DNA of 64,000 nt from Staphylococcus simiae (GCF_017357005.1 NZ_CP071589.1:1798001-1862000), one strand, 5' to 3'; counted from the first letter of the stretch, positions 28,576-43,010 are shown. The notes: generated by a model not told the origin, from the letters alone. Made by a program: numbers and translations.

Positions 28576-28656
28576 TGGAGGGGGGCAGATTCGAACTGCC
28601 GAACCCGAAGGAGCGGATTTACAGTCCGCCGCGTTTAGCCACTTCGCTACCCCTCC
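28576..28656 (-). tRNA. tRNA-Tyr(GTA)
   Basis: Anticodon GTA in CGGACTGTAAATCCG; long variable arm; the 3' end reads CCTCCA. Confidence 0.95.
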
Positions 28657-28659
28657 AAA

Positions 28660-28735
<76 letters not shown>

Positions 28736-28742
28736 TAAGTAA

Positions 28743-28815
28743 TGGTTCAGGACAGAGTCGAACTGCCGACACATGGAGCTTCAATCCATTGCTCTACCAA
28801 CTGAGCTACTGAACC
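28743..28815 (-). tRNA. tRNA-Phe(GAA)
   Basis: Anticodon GAA in TGGATTGAAGCTCCA; CCA not encoded beyond A73. Confidence 0.95.
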
Positions 28816-28833
28816 ATAATAAAAACGTAATGA

Positions 28834-28909
28834 TGGCGGTCTCGACGGGAATCGAACCCGCGATCTCCTGCGTGACAGGCAGGCGTGTTAACCGCTACAC
28901 TACGAGACC
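28834..28909 (-). tRNA. tRNA-Asp(GTC), copy 2
   Basis: Anticodon GTC in CCTGCCTGTCACGCAGG; identical to the copy at 29136; CCA encoded. Confidence 0.95.
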
Positions 28910-28920
28910 TATAAAAGTAA

Positions 28921-28994
<74 letters not shown>

Positions 28995-29008
28995 ATAATA
29001 ATAAATAA

Positions 29009-29101
29009 TGGCGGAGGAAGAGGGATTCGAACCCCCGCGGCCCGTTAAGGCCCTGTCGGTTTTCAAGACCGATCCCTTCAGCCGGACTTGGGTATTCCTC
29101 C
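29009..29101 (-). tRNA. tRNA-Ser(TGA), copy 2
   Basis: Anticodon TGA in CGGTCTTGAAAACCG; long variable arm; CCA encoded. It differs from the copy at 29221 in the variable arm. Confidence 0.95.
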
Positions 29102-29135
29102 ATTATTATAGGTAAATCGTTATTAAATTTCAAAA

Positions 29136-29211
29136 TGGCGGTCTCGACGGGAATCGAACCCGCGATCTCCTGCGTGACAGGCAGGCGTGTTAACCGCTAC
29201 ACTACGAGACC
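29136..29211 (-). tRNA. tRNA-Asp(GTC), copy 1
   Basis: Identical to the Asp gene at 28834; CCA encoded. Confidence 0.95.
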
Positions 29212-29220
29212 ATTATAAAA

Positions 29221-29310
29221 CGGAGGAAGAGGGATTCGAACCCCCGCGAGCCGTTAAGCCCCTGTCGGTTTTCAAGACCGATCCCTTCAGCCGGACTTGG
29301 GTATTCCTCC
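29221..29310 (-). tRNA. tRNA-Ser(TGA), copy 1
   Basis: Anticodon TGA; the variable arm carries changes relative to the copy at 29009, and CCA is not encoded. Confidence 0.94.
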
Positions 29311-29319
29311 AAAATTATA

Positions 29320-29393
29320 TGGACCTTGCAGGACTCGAACCTGCGACCGAACGGTTATGAGCCGTTAGCTCTAACCAACTGAGCTAAAGGTCC
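29320..29393 (-). tRNA. tRNA-Ile2(CAT), lysidine type
   Basis: The anticodon is CAT, but the body (GGACCTTTAGCTCAGTTGG) is that of Bacillus tRNA-Ile2, whose wobble C is changed to lysidine by TilS so that it reads AUA. Assigned Ile rather than Met on body similarity. Confidence 0.82.
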
Positions 29394-29421
29394 TAAATAT
29401 AATTTTACAACTAATAAATAG

Positions 29422-29495
29422 TGGCGGTGGAGGGGATCGAACCCCCGACCTCACGGGTATGAACCGTACGCTCTAGCCAGCTGAGCTACACCGCC
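29422..29495 (-). tRNA. Elongator tRNA-Met(CAT)
   Basis: Anticodon CAT in ACGGTTCATACCCGT; the body GGCGGTGTAGCTCAGCTGG matches the elongator Met of Bacillus; CCA not encoded. Confidence 0.9.
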
Positions 29496-29515
29496 TTATA
29501 TAGTTTGTAAATAAA

Positions 29516-29591
29516 TGGTGGAGACTAGCGGGATCGAACCGCTGACCTCCTGCGTGCAAAGCAGGCGCTCTCCCAGCTGAGCTAAGCCCCC
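29516..29591 (-). tRNA. tRNA-Ala(TGC), array copy
   Basis: Anticodon TGC in CCTGCTTTGCACGCAGG; CCA encoded. It differs from the rrn spacer copy (33584) by one base in the D-loop. Confidence 0.95.
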
Positions 29592-29607
29592 ATTATTTTA
29601 CAGTATA

Positions 29608-29681
29608 TCGGGAAGACAGGATTCGAACCTGCGACCCCTTGGTCCCAAACCAAGTGCTCTACCAAGCTGAGCTACTTCCCG
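29608..29681 (-). tRNA. tRNA-Pro(TGG)
   Basis: Anticodon TGG in CTTGGTTTGGGACCAAG; C1-G72 pair typical of bacterial tRNA-Pro; CCA not encoded. Confidence 0.95.
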
Positions 29682-29690
29682 TATAATTAA

Positions 29691-29764
29691 CGCGCCCGAT
29701 AGGAGTCGAACCCATAACCTCTTGATCCGTAGTCAAACGCTCTATCCAATTGAGCTACGGGCGC
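29691..29764 (-). tRNA. tRNA-Arg(ACG)
   Basis: Anticodon ACG in TTTGACTACGGATCAA, read as ICG after TadA editing; G73; CCA not encoded. Confidence 0.94.
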
Positions 29765-29782
29765 ATATGTTTATTTTAAAAA

Positions 29783-29871
29783 TGGTGCCGAGGACCGGAA
29801 TCGAACCGGTACGGTGATCTCTCACCGCAGGATTTTAAGTCCTGTGCGTCTGCCAGTTCCGCCACCCCGGC
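29783..29871 (-). tRNA. tRNA-Leu(TAA)
   Basis: Anticodon TAA in CAGGACTTAAAATCCTG; long variable arm; CCA encoded. Confidence 0.95.
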
Positions 29872-29881
29872 ACTAATATAA

Positions 29882-29956
29882 TGGAGCAGAAGACGGGATT
29901 CGAACCCGCGACCCCAACCTTGGCAAGGTTGTATTCTACCGCTGAACTACTTCTGC
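29882..29956 (-). tRNA. tRNA-Gly(GCC), proteinogenic
   Basis: Anticodon GCC in CAACCTTGCCAAGGTTG. It keeps the D-loop GG-type and T-loop TTCGAAT elements that the three TCC copies lack, so it should serve translation. CCA encoded. Confidence 0.95.
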
Positions 29957-29959
29957 TTA

Positions 29960-30041
29960 TGCGGGTGAAGGGAGTCGAACCCCCACGCCGTAAGGCGCTA
30001 GATCCTAAGTCTAGTGCGTCTGCCAATTCCGCCACACCCGC
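29960..30041 (-). tRNA. tRNA-Leu(TAG)
   Basis: Anticodon TAG in CTAGACTTAGGATCTAG; long variable arm; CCA not encoded. Confidence 0.95.
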
Positions 30042-30047
30042 TATAAA

Positions 30048-30123
30048 TGGTGAGCCATAGAGGATTCGAACCTCTGACCCTCTGATTAAAAGTCAGATGC
30101 TCTACCAACTGAGCTAATGGCTC
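30048..30123 (-). tRNA. tRNA-Lys(TTT)
   Basis: Anticodon TTT in CTGACTTTTAATCAG; CCA encoded. Confidence 0.95.
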
Positions 30124-30128
30124 TTCCA

Positions 30129-30204
<76 letters not shown>

Positions 30205-30218
30205 ATATGTAAGAAAAA

Positions 30219-30294
30219 TGGTGGAGAATGACGGGTTCGAACCGCCGACCCTCTGCTTGTAAGGCAGATGCTCTCCCAGCTGAGCTAATTCTCC
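30219..30294 (-). tRNA. tRNA-Val(TAC)
   Basis: Anticodon TAC in CTGCCTTACAAGCAG; CCA encoded. First tRNA behind the 5S gene. Confidence 0.95.
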
Positions 30295-30307
30295 TAATTA
30301 ATTATTT

Positions 30308-30422
30308 GCCTGGCAACGTCCTACTCTAGCGGAACGTAAGTCCGACTACCATCGGCGCTAAGGAGCTTAACTTCTGTGTTCGGCATGGGAACAGGTGTGA
30401 CCTCCTTGCCATAGTCACCAGA
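30308..30422 (-). rRNA. rrf: 5S ribosomal RNA
   Basis: The minus strand begins TCTGGTGACTATGGCAAGG and ends in TTGCCAGGCA, with the conserved CCGAACACAGAAGTTAAG loop. It lies between the 23S gene and the tRNA array and is about 115 bases long. Confidence 0.96.
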
Positions 30423-30495
30423 CAAATAAGAATGTAAATTATACACTCAAAACTAGATAGTAAATAAAAATGATTGTGCTTCGCAAAACATTTAA

Positions 30496-33418
<2,923 letters not shown>

Positions 33419-33583
33419 TATGTTTCCGTTAGGAAACGCGTTATTAATCTTGTGAGTGTTCTTTCGAACACTAGCGATTATTTCTTATGAATTCAAGCTT
33501 ATTTAAAACTCTTTATTCACTCGGTTTTGCTTGGTAAAATCTATTTTTACTTACTTATCTAGTTTTCAATGTACAATAATTAA

Positions 33584-33659
33584 TGGTGGAGACTAGCGGG
33601 ATCGAACCGCTGACCTCCTGCGTGCAAAGCAGGCGCTCTCCCATCTGAGCTAAGCCCCC
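33584..33659 (-). tRNA. tRNA-Ala(TGC) in the 16S-23S spacer
   Basis: Anticodon TGC; differs from the array copy at 29516 by one D-loop base (CCATCTGAG against CCCAGCTGAG on the plus strand). CCA encoded. Confidence 0.95.
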
Positions 33660-33690
33660 ATAATTAAGTTGAACGTTTAAATAAAATTAA

Positions 33691-33767
<77 letters not shown>

Positions 33768-33850
33768 ATCAACTTGAATGTTAATAAACATTCAAAACTG
33801 AATACAATATGTCTACGTTATTCCGCATCTTCTAAAAAGATGTTCCGAAT

Positions 33851-35413
<1,563 letters not shown>

Positions 35414-35537
35414 ATTTATGATGTTTGATTAGCTCATAATACTAAATAATGTTTGTAACTTAATGTTACGTTTTTGGAATTAACGTTGACATATTGTCAT
35501 TCAGTTTTCAATGTTCATTTGTCACTTACAAGATTTA

Positions 35538-35566
35538 ATTATAGCTCGTAAGTTTAATTAAGTCAA
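35538..35566 (-). promoter_or_regulatory. rrn promoter P2
   Basis: On the minus strand TTGACT, a 17-base spacer, then TATAAT, about 125 bases before the 16S gene. This is a near-consensus sigma-A promoter. Confidence 0.88.
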
Positions 35567-35738
35567 CAACTTTTTTAAAATTTTATTTAATTTCTAAAAA
35601 GATTATTTCGTAACTCAATTAATTCAACAAATATTATTCTATTATGTATTAACTTTAAATACAATAGTCAAATTTACACTTTAGAATATTTTTTAATGTC
35701 TTTCAAAAAACATTGTTACGTGTTTTGACGACTTTTAT

Positions 35739-35767
35739 ATAATATCAAGTATCTATTTCATAGTCAA
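35739..35767 (-). promoter_or_regulatory. rrn promoter P1
   Basis: On the minus strand TTGACT, a 17-base spacer, then TATTAT, about 200 bases upstream of P2. Tandem promoters are typical of rrn operons. Confidence 0.75.
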
Positions 35768-35914
35768 CATTTATTATCACTTTATTTATAGACAAATTTA
35801 CTCTTTATGTATTCAATCTACTTTCATAAAGATTATATAATATTTATGTGTAATAAATTAAGTTCTTAATGGTTATGTTGATCTTTAAATGTTTACTTTA
35901 ATAGTTATCATAAT

Positions 35915-35953
35915 ATAAAAAAGAGAAGATTAATTTTCATCATTAACCTTCTC
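35915..35953 (-). terminator. Terminator after perR
   Basis: On the minus strand GAGAAGGTTAAT pairs with ATTAATCTTCTC and is followed by six T residues. It separates perR from the rrn promoters. Confidence 0.9.
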
Positions 35954-35968
35954 ACTTTGTACTTTCAG

Positions 35969-36415
35969 TTATTTATCTTGGCAATCTTTGCAAACTCCAT
36001 AAATTTCCATTCGATGATGTGTTACGTTAAAATCAGTCATGTGTTGCGCTAATCGTTCAATCTCATTTAATTGAGGATATTGGAAATCAACTATTTTACC
36101 ACATTTTTCACAAATAATATGATAGTGATTGTGTGTATTAAAATCAAAACGACTTGATGCGTCTCCATAAGTCAGTTCTTTAACTATTCCAATATCTTTG
36201 AAGACTTTAAGATTATTATATATGGTCGCAACACTTATATTTGGGAAATCTGGTGAAAGTGCTTGATAAATGTCATCTGCTGTTGGATGATTATGCGAAG
36301 AAATTAAATATCGTAAAATTGCTTGTCTCTGTGGTGTGATTCTAATACCAGCTTTTCTTAATGAACTTATAGATTCTTCTAGTTCATGATCAATTGATTC
36401 TATTTCCGCACTCAT
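35969..36415 (-). CDS. perR: Peroxide-responsive Fur-family repressor
   Basis: PerR is a metal-dependent repressor inactivated by peroxide through histidine oxidation. The 148 residues have a winged helix (about 20-90; [17 protein letters not shown], then the recognition helix [12 protein letters not shown]) and a metal-binding domain with [19 protein letters not shown] and the C-terminal CKDC; the two CxxC pairs form the structural zinc site. In S. aureus PerR controls katA, ahpCF, ftnA, mrgA and bcp. A perfect 7-1-7 box lies over its promoter, implying autoregulation. Terminator behind. Confidence 0.95.
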   Translation of the reverse strand: MSAEIESIDHELEESISSLRKAGIRITPQRQAILRYLISSHNHPTADDIYQALSPDFPNISVATIYNNLKVFKDIGIVKELTYGDASSRFDFNTHNHYHIICEKCGKIVDFQYPQLNEIERLAQHMTDFNVTHHRMEIYGVCKDCQDK

Positions 36416-36437
36416 CTACATCACCATCTTTCTTATA

Positions 36438-36452
36438 TAATAATGATTATTA
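36438..36452. promoter_or_regulatory. PerR box in the perR promoter region
   Basis: TAATAAT-G-ATTATTA is a perfect 7-1-7 inverted repeat close to the PerR consensus TTATAATNATTATAA. It lies between the -10 and the ATG of perR. Confidence 0.8.
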
Positions 36453-36461
36453 CTTAATAAT

Positions 36462-36491
36462 AATATAACTTTTGTTAATAAAGATTGTCAA
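36462..36491 (-). promoter_or_regulatory. perR promoter
   Basis: On the minus strand TTGACA, an 18-base spacer, then TATATT, about 50 bases upstream of the start codon and directly before the PerR box. Confidence 0.7.
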
Positions 36492-36511
36492 CATAAACAA
36501 GATACTTTCTA

Positions 36512-37462
36512 TTAATATCCTTTATCCGCTTCCACTATATTCTCATTTAGTTCTCCTTTAGTGAGAAACGACGATAAATTATTAGTGAAAATGTCTAACA
36601 AGTCATACTTTGCATTATAATCATTTCCAGTTATATGTGCAGTAATCGTTACATTGTCTAATTCATATAATGGACTATCACTCGATAAAGGTTCATGTTC
36701 GAAAACATCTAAATATGCATGTCTAATAATTTTTTCTCGTAATACTTCAATTATAAGTTCTTCCTTTACAATACTTCCCCTTCCTATATTAATGAACAAC
36801 GCCTCATCTTTCATAATTTCAAAATGCTTTCTGTGCAATAAATGTATTGTTTCTGTTGTTTCAGGCAAGGCATTGATTACAATATCTGCTTGAGGTAGTA
36901 GGTCGTTTAATGCAGAAATCTTATATATTTCATCAAAATTATCTTTTAATTGTCCAGATTTACTCATGCCAATTACTTTCATATTAAATGCTTGAGCTAA
37001 CTTGGCAGTTCTTTGGGCAATAGCACCTGTTCCTAAAAATAATAATGTATTATGTGCTAATCTTTTTCCAGTAATGGTTGAATCATAAATGTGCTTCCTT
37101 TGATTTTCATAAGATAAAGGCATTTTTTTATAATCATCTAATATAAAAGCTAAGATATATTCCGATAATTGTTTAGCTTGAACACCACGTCCATTAGTCA
37201 AAAGAATATTATTATCTTTAATATATTGAAGTGGTAAGTTATTTACTCCTGTAGCAAACCAAGCAAGCCATTTTAAATTTGGACAACTTTTTAAAAAGGA
37301 TTCATCAACTTTGCTATCATAACCTACTAAAATGTCTAATTCTCGTTTATCTTCTAATGGTATATCAATTGCTTTTTTATAAAATTTGAATGAAACGTCA
37401 GGAAATTTATCTTTTAATTTATCTTCAACTTCTCTCATACGATTCAAACCAACTACTTTCAT
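36512..37462 (-). CDS. D-isomer specific 2-hydroxyacid dehydrogenase
   Basis: This 316-residue NAD-dependent dehydrogenase reduces a 2-keto acid to a D-hydroxy acid; the substrate is not predictable. The nucleotide-binding motif is FLGTGAIAQRTAKLA (about 140-154), where the last Gly of GxGxxG is Ala. The catalytic Arg is in FINIGRGSIVKEE, the Glu in the YLDVFEHEPL stretch and the His in TITAHITGND. It starts six bases behind bcp on the same strand, so it belongs to the bcp transcript and may share its peroxide control. Confidence 0.88.
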   Translation of the reverse strand: MKVVGLNRMREVEDKLKDKFPDVSFKFYKKAIDIPLEDKRELDILVGYDSKVDESFLKSCPNLKWLAWFATGVNNLPLQYIKDNNILLTNGRGVQAKQLSEYILAFILDDYKKMPLSYENQRKHIYDSTITGKRLAHNTLLFLGTGAIAQRTAKLAQAFNMKVIGMSKSGQLKDNFDEIYKISALNDLLPQADIVINALPETTETIHLLHRKHFEIMKDEALFINIGRGSIVKEELIIEVLREKIIRHAYLDVFEHEPLSSDSPLYELDNVTITAHITGNDYNAKYDLLDIFTNNLSSFLTKGELNENIVEADKGY

Positions 37463-37468
37463 TATTCG

Positions 37469-37924
37469 TCACCCCAAAATATTTTTTAGTTCTTCTATTT
37501 GTGTTTTAACTTTAACTTTTTCAATGACATCAATAATAAAACCATTTTCATCTATTATAAATGTTGTACGTACAATACCCATACTCTCTTTACCAAAAGA
37601 CTTTTTCAATTGATAAACTCCAGTAGCTTTAGATAATTCATAGTCTTCATCAACTAATAAATCAAAATTCAAATCATGTTTTGCAATAAAATTTTGATGC
37701 TTTTTCTGTGAATCACCACTTATACCGAATACTTTGACATCTAAATCATTAAACATTGCTAAATTATCCCGAAAGTCACATGCTTCTGTAGTACATGTTG
37801 GCGTATTATCTCTTGGATAAAAATATAAAATTGCTTTACTACCTTTAAACGTCTCATTTGATATAGTTTCTCCATGTTGATTTTTTAAAGCAAAATTTGG
37901 AAATTGATCACCTTTTTGTAACAT
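37469..37924 (-). CDS. bcp: Thiol peroxidase of the BCP/PrxQ group
   Basis: This 151-residue peroxiredoxin reduces hydrogen peroxide and organic peroxides with thioredoxin. The peroxidatic Cys is C44 in TPTCTTEACDFRD and the resolving Cys is C49, giving the C-X4-C pattern of the atypical two-Cys BCP type. AAAAAGGTG precedes the ATG. A PerR-like box lies in the space shared with the divergent gsaB; bcp is a known PerR target in S. aureus. The downstream dehydrogenase is in the same transcript. Confidence 0.93.
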   Translation of the reverse strand: MLQKGDQFPNFALKNQHGETISNETFKGSKAILYFYPRDNTPTCTTEACDFRDNLAMFNDLDVKVFGISGDSQKKHQNFIAKHDLNFDLLVDEDYELSKATGVYQLKKSFGKESMGIVRTTFIIDENGFIIDVIEKVKVKTQIEELKNILG

Positions 37925-37943
37925 CTAATCACCTTTTTCTTCA

Positions 37944-37958
37944 TTATAATAATTTTAT
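37944..37958. promoter_or_regulatory. PerR-like box between bcp and gsaB
   Basis: TTATAAT-A-ATTTTAT matches the PerR consensus with two mismatches. It sits about 20 bases upstream of bcp and about 45 upstream of gsaB. Confidence 0.6.
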
Positions 37959-38003
37959 GATACGATAGAATATGAAAATATTAAATTAAAAGAGGTTGAT
38001 ATA

Positions 38004-39296
38004 ATGAAGTTTACTGAAAGTGAACGACTACAAGAACTTTCAAATGAATATATCTTAGGTGGAGTTAATTCACCATCACGTTCATATAAAGCTGTGGGCG
38101 GCGGAGCCCCTGTTGTAATGAAAGAAGGACATGGTGCTTATTTATACGATGTAGATGGAAATAAATACATTGATTATCTACAGGCGTATGGTCCTATTAT
38201 AACTGGTCATGCTCATCCCCATATTACTCAAGCAATTCAAGAGCAAGCAGCAAAAGGCGTATTATATGGAACACCTACTGAGTTAGAAATCGACTTCAGT
38301 AAGAAACTTAGAGAAGCTATACCTTCTCTAGAAAAAATACGTTTTGTCAATTCTGGTACAGAAGCAGTAATGACTACTATTCGTGTGGCACGTGCCTATA
38401 CTAAACGTAATAAAATAATAAAATTTGCTGGTTCATACCATGGTCATTCAGATTTAGTACTTGTTGCAGCTGGAAGTGGTCCATCACAACTTGGTTCTCC
38501 AGATTCTGCTGGTGTGCCTGAAAGTGTAGCAAGAGAAGTTATAACTGTACCTTTTAATGATATTGATTCATATAAAGAAGCAATTGATTATTGGGGAGAT
38601 GAAATTGCGGCTGTGTTAGTAGAACCTATTGTTGGTAACTTCGGAATGGTTATGCCGCAACCAGGATTTTTAGAAGAAGTAAATAAAATTTCTCATGATA
38701 ATGGCACGCTGGTTATATATGACGAAGTAATCACTGCATTCCGTTTCCATTATGGTGCAGCTCAAGATTTATTAGGTGTTATTCCTGATTTAACTGCTTT
38801 TGGTAAAATTATTGGTGGTGGACTTCCAATTGGAGGATATGGTGGCCGTCAAGATATCATGGAACATGTTGCCCCACTTGGTCCAGCATATCAAGCAGGT
38901 ACTATGGCTGGTAATCCATTATCTATGAAAGCCGGCATAGCTTTATTAGAAGTGTTAGAACAAGATGGTGTTTACGAAAAATTAGACCAATTAGGTAAAC
39001 GTTTAGAGGATGGTTTATTAGATTTAATTAACAAGCATAAAATAACTGCTACAATTAATAGAATTTATGGTTCATTAACATTGTATTTCACGGATGAACA
39101 TATTACACATTATGAGCAAGTTGAACGTTCAAGTGGTGAAGATTTTGCTAAGTTCTTTAAATTAATGCTTCATCAAGGTATAAATTTAGCACCATCTAAA
39201 TACGAAGCTTGGTTCTTAACTACGGAACATACTGAAGAAGATATTGATCAAACATTAAAAGCTGCTGATTATGCATTTAGCCAAATGTCTAAGTAA
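38004..39296 (+). CDS. gsaB: Glutamate-1-semialdehyde 2,1-aminomutase (second copy type)
   Basis: This PLP enzyme converts glutamate-1-semialdehyde to 5-aminolevulinate, the first dedicated heme precursor. The 430 residues show [21 protein letters not shown], the PLP-binding [11 protein letters not shown] and the Schiff-base lysine in [18 protein letters not shown] (about residue 268). Staphylococci carry two such genes, hemL in the hemAXCDBL operon and this separate one, called gsaB or hemL2. AGAGG precedes the ATG. Confidence 0.93.
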   Translation: MKFTESERLQELSNEYILGGVNSPSRSYKAVGGGAPVVMKEGHGAYLYDVDGNKYIDYLQAYGPIITGHAHPHITQAIQEQAAKGVLYGTPTELEIDFSKKLREAIPSLEKIRFVNSGTEAVMTTIRVARAYTKRNKIIKFAGSYHGHSDLVLVAAGSGPSQLGSPDSAGVPESVAREVITVPFNDIDSYKEAIDYWGDEIAAVLVEPIVGNFGMVMPQPGFLEEVNKISHDNGTLVIYDEVITAFRFHYGAAQDLLGVIPDLTAFGKIIGGGLPIGGYGGRQDIMEHVAPLGPAYQAGTMAGNPLSMKAGIALLEVLEQDGVYEKLDQLGKRLEDGLLDLINKHKITATINRIYGSLTLYFTDEHITHYEQVERSSGEDFAKFFKLMLHQGINLAPSKYEAWFLTTEHTEEDIDQTLKAADYAFSQMSK

Positions 39297-39595
39297 TACC
39301 TTATTAATATAGAGAGAAGATTAAATCTCTCTTACTAACTTATATATACAATATTCAGTTATAGCAAATTATGCTTATGAACATTAGTACTATATGGAAG
39401 TAACCCAAAATAAATATTTTAAAATTTATTCCGTATATGTGCATCATCAAAAACTACATGTAGTTTCCTAGTGACCTCGACCAAACTGACTAATAAAAAG
39501 TGTGGATTTACCTACAATTCTCACTCATCCGGTCACTTCCAAGCACACCATATTAAGTGAAAATTACTTTTTGTCACGGATTCTAATCATTTTCA
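39297..39595. other. Intergenic region behind gsaB
   Basis: This AT-rich space holds a degenerate copy of the CTAGTGACC...ACTGACTAATA stretch found in the other intergenic repeats. I see no supported gene. The following hairpin (39596) is listed separately; 39654-39958 is also gene-free apart from the promoter region of the next gene. Confidence 0.5.
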
Positions 39596-39653
39596 GGAAG
39601 TAGTACACCGAATTCATTTTAAAGAAATGTAATTCTGTACTCTTCCTTTTTTA
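39596..39653 (+). terminator. Long hairpin repeat, probable terminator
   Basis: GGAAGTAGTACACCGAATT pairs with AATTCTGTACTCTTCC around AAAG and is followed by TTTTTTA on the plus strand. It resembles the hairpin at 6329 in layout and may be a diverged member of that family. Confidence 0.7.
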
Positions 39654-39958
39654 TTTTCAAAAATTGACTATTCCATTCTCTACTGTCAAATATTCTTTAT
39701 ATACATCATTAGCACGTGATTAAATCTATATTCTTAAAATACTATCAGTTACACTGTAATGTCTTAAAATTAACATCATAATATTCTATAGAAACTTTCT
39801 TTCATCTTCCTTCATACTACTTTAGACTTATTTTCTATTAGACTTTTGAACCAATGTTCATTTCTACGATACATACGCTTGAATTTTAACGGAAGTAAGT
39901 GTATAACAGTAATGAATACGAATATTATTCAAATTAAATAAAAGGAGCGTCATTATTT

Positions 39959-41053
39959 TTGAGACTAGGAGCTCGGATTTTTAAAACTGGTATAGCCATT
40001 ATATTAGCTATGTCTATCGCTTCTTTACTACCCGACAATGTAGGTTTAAAAGCCTTAGCAGGCGTCAGTGCTGTTGTAGCAATGCAACCAAGCATTTATC
40101 GTTCATTTAAAACAGTATCTGATCAAGCCTTAGGTAACATTATCGGCGCCTTACTATCAGTGGCGATGGTAACCATATTTAGTGATAATATTATCATTAT
40201 GGGAGTAACAGTAATTGTTTTAATTGCAATATTATTCAAATTTAAATTGGCACATGTAGCAACGCTTGCAAGTGTGACAGCCCTCATTATTATGGGGCAA
40301 CACACTGGTTCTTTCTATATCACTGCATTCTATAGATTTGTACTAGTAATGATTGGTGTGATTAGTTCATCATTAGTCAATTTTGTTTTCTTACCTCCTA
40401 AATTTGAAACAAAGATATATTATAACTCGCTAAATATATCATCAGATATTTTTGTATGGTTTAAATTAGTTCTAAATGATACATCAGAGTTTAATAATAT
40501 TAAACAAGATGCTCAAAATTTAAACCAACGAATTGAAAAATTAGAAAAAATATTCGATTATTATAGTGAAGAGCGCCCTATTACTAAAAAGTATATTCAT
40601 CAACAAAATAGAAAGAAAATTCTTTTTAGAGAAGTAGTACAGACGACAAGACAAGCATATGAAGTATTAAACCGCTTATCCCGCTATCAAAACGACTTAT
40701 ATTTACTTAATAATAATTTTCTCTTACAGATTAAATTAGAATTAGATTCTCTTATCGCTTATCACGAACAGATTTTAGTTAGTTTATCGAAAAAAGCTAG
40801 ATATAACGTCACAAATTTAGACTTTGAAGTTGATAATCCTCAAAAGAAAAATTTAATGGAAACATTCCAATATGAATTAATTCATAATCCACATCAAACA
40901 GAATATTCATTTGCAAATATTATGCAAATTATAGCTGCAATTGAGGATTACCGCTACCACCTGGAGCATCTAGATAGAATTAGAATTAGTTTCTTTACTT
41001 ATCACCGCAATGACTCTGATATTGATATCGTGGAAGAAGACTTCGATTTATAA
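39959..41053 (+). CDS. Aromatic acid exporter family (ArAE/FUSC-like) membrane protein
   Basis: This 364-residue protein has an N-terminal half with about five to six membrane helices (residues 8-145) and a helical cytosolic half. The N-terminus GARIFKTGIAIILAM and the glycine-rich helices (DQALGNIIGALLSV) match the aromatic acid exporter family with DUF939. The start is a TTG at 39959, eleven bases behind AAGGAG; no nearby ATG is better placed. Substrate unknown. A strong bidirectional terminator lies between it and the convergent exporter gene. Confidence 0.85.
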   Translation: MRLGARIFKTGIAIILAMSIASLLPDNVGLKALAGVSAVVAMQPSIYRSFKTVSDQALGNIIGALLSVAMVTIFSDNIIIMGVTVIVLIAILFKFKLAHVATLASVTALIIMGQHTGSFYITAFYRFVLVMIGVISSSLVNFVFLPPKFETKIYYNSLNISSDIFVWFKLVLNDTSEFNNIKQDAQNLNQRIEKLEKIFDYYSEERPITKKYIHQQNRKKILFREVVQTTRQAYEVLNRLSRYQNDLYLLNNNFLLQIKLELDSLIAYHEQILVSLSKKARYNVTNLDFEVDNPQKKNLMETFQYELIHNPHQTEYSFANIMQIIAAIEDYRYHLEHLDRIRISFFTYHRNDSDIDIVEEDFDL

Positions 41054-41111
41054 AGACTATTTAGATTATATTAAATATAAAATAGTAGCGCTGACCCCAA
41101 TTAACGGGAAT

Positions 41112-41171
41112 AAAATAAAAACACTTTCGTAGAACTTATATTGTATGAATTCTACGAAAGTGTTTTATTTT
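41112..41171. terminator. Bidirectional terminator
   Basis: AAAACACTTTCGTAGAA pairs with TTCTACGAAAGTGTTTT, with A-rich and T-rich flanks. It serves the ArAE gene and possibly the ABC exporter. Confidence 0.9.
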
Positions 41172-41273
41172 GATTCAATTATTTAGTGTTTATTTATTAT
41201 TAGCAATGCGATTTTATATATATCATTATAACTGAAAAAATAACTTGTTATTGATGTCTATCATTTTATTCAA

Positions 41274-43010
41274 TCATAAATTTTGAATGCTATACAGATG
41301 TTCATATGAACCTTGTTGATCAATAAGTTCTTGATGTGTGCCAACCTCTACAATTTGACCATTTTCAATAACGACAATTTTATCTGCATGTGTAATCGTA
41401 GATAATCTATGTGCAACAATTAATGTTGTTCGATCTTTACTTAAAACATCTAACGCTTCTTGAATGATTGATTCACTTTCCAAATCAAGAGCACTTGTCG
41501 CTTCATCAAGTATTAAAATTGGAGGATCATTTAAGAAAATTCTCGCAATAGACAGCCTTTGTTTTTGTCCACCAGATAACTTAACGCCACGTTCACCAAC
41601 TTCAGTATCATAACCTTGAGGCAGATTCATAATAAATTCATGTGCATTAGCCATCTTAGCCGCTTCTATAACTTCTTCATCAGTAGCAGTTGGCCTACCA
41701 AGTAAAATATTTTCTTTAACAGTATCTGAAAACAATATATTATCTTGTTGAACTAAACCAATTTGATTACGTAAACTACCAGTTAAAAAGTCTTTAATAT
41801 TATGACCATCTATTAATATTTCACCAGAGGTTACATCATAAAATCTAGGTATTAAATTAATCAAGGTAGATTTACCGCCACCACTCATACCAACAAAGGC
41901 AACCGTCTCTCCTTTATCAATACTTAGATTAATATCATTTAAAATATAAGATTCATCATCATTATATTTAAAGCTAACATGTTCAATATCAATACGCCCT
42001 TGTTTGATTTCAATTGGCTGTGCTCCAATACCATTTTTAATATCATAATCTTCATCCATTAATTGAAACACCCTATCCATTGACGCAAAACTTTGTGTCA
42101 ACGTTGTAAAAGATGCAACTAAACGACGTAAAGGCCCAAATAATAATTCTAAATAACCAACAAATGCGGCTAATGTACCTACTGTAATAGATCCTGATAT
42201 TGCTAAATATGCCCCTACGCCAATTACAATGATTGGACCAATATCAGTTACTGTATTTATTGCTGCAAATGAATATGCATTCCATCTTGTATGCTGTAAT
42301 GCTCGAGTTAAGAAATGGCTATTTTTCTTATCAAAATTTTGAGCTTCATTATCTTCAATCGCAAAACTTTTAATTACGGATATACCCTGTACACGTTCAT
42401 GTAAAAACCCTTGTACTTCAGCTAGGGCTTGAGATCTTTTTCTAGTTAACAATCTTAATCGTCCGAAAAATACATAAACTGTCAAAATATAAAATGGGAA
42501 GATAAATAATGCGGCAAATGTTAATTTTACATCTAAGAAGAACATAATGGATAAGGCAATGATTATAGTGATACAGTCTAACCATATGTTCATTAATCCT
42601 GTTAAAATAAAATCTTTAGTTTGTTCAACATCATTTATAACTCTTGAGATAACTTGTCCCACCTGATTGTTGGCATAATATCTCGCACTTAATGCTTGCA
42701 AATGATTATACAATCTTTTACGTATATCATATAAAATTTTATTACTAGTCCATTGTGCTAAGTATTGCCTAATAAACTCAATGGGTGGTCTAACTATTAC
42801 AAATATAAACAACGCTATACCAATAGCAATACCTAAATGATTAATTTTTTCTGCAGATGATAATGCATGATTATTAATCACACCATCAATGGCATACTTT
42901 ATTAATAATGGTATTAACATCGGTATTCCAAATTTAATTATCCCAACAATTATCGTTGCAATAATACGATATTTGTATGGTTTAACAAATTCCAAATATC
43001 GCTTAATCAT
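41274..43010 (-). CDS. Multidrug ABC exporter of the Sav1866 type
   Basis: This 578-residue half-transporter is the homologue of S. aureus Sav1866, whose structure is the model for type IV ABC exporters; it works as a homodimer and exports hydrophobic drugs. Six membrane helices occupy residues 12-310. The ATPase part has Walker [10 protein letters not shown] (about 374-382), Q-loop (GLVQQDN), signature LSGGQKQR, Walker B with catalytic Glu ([11 protein letters not shown]) and the switch His (IVAHRLS). Compared from memory it carries a few dozen conservative changes from the S. aureus protein, supporting a sister species. AGGGGGAAAAGG precedes the ATG. Confidence 0.95.
   Translation of the reverse strand: MIKRYLEFVKPYKYRIIATIIVGIIKFGIPMLIPLLIKYAIDGVINNHALSSAEKINHLGIAIGIALFIFVIVRPPIEFIRQYLAQWTSNKILYDIRKRLYNHLQALSARYYANNQVGQVISRVINDVEQTKDFILTGLMNIWLDCITIIIALSIMFFLDVKLTFAALFIFPFYILTVYVFFGRLRLLTRKRSQALAEVQGFLHERVQGISVIKSFAIEDNEAQNFDKKNSHFLTRALQHTRWNAYSFAAINTVTDIGPIIVIGVGAYLAISGSITVGTLAAFVGYLELLFGPLRRLVASFTTLTQSFASMDRVFQLMDEDYDIKNGIGAQPIEIKQGRIDIEHVSFKYNDDESYILNDINLSIDKGETVAFVGMSGGGKSTLINLIPRFYDVTSGEILIDGHNIKDFLTGSLRNQIGLVQQDNILFSDTVKENILLGRPTATDEEVIEAAKMANAHEFIMNLPQGYDTEVGERGVKLSGGQKQRLSIARIFLNDPPILILDEATSALDLESESIIQEALDVLSKDRTTLIVAHRLSTITHADKIVVIENGQIVEVGTHQELIDQQGSYEHLYSIQNL

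Noticed and set aside
35414..35968. Possible small RNA between perR and the 16S gene
   Set aside because: The signals there are explained by two rrn promoters and the perR terminator; no separate promoter-terminator pair is seen.
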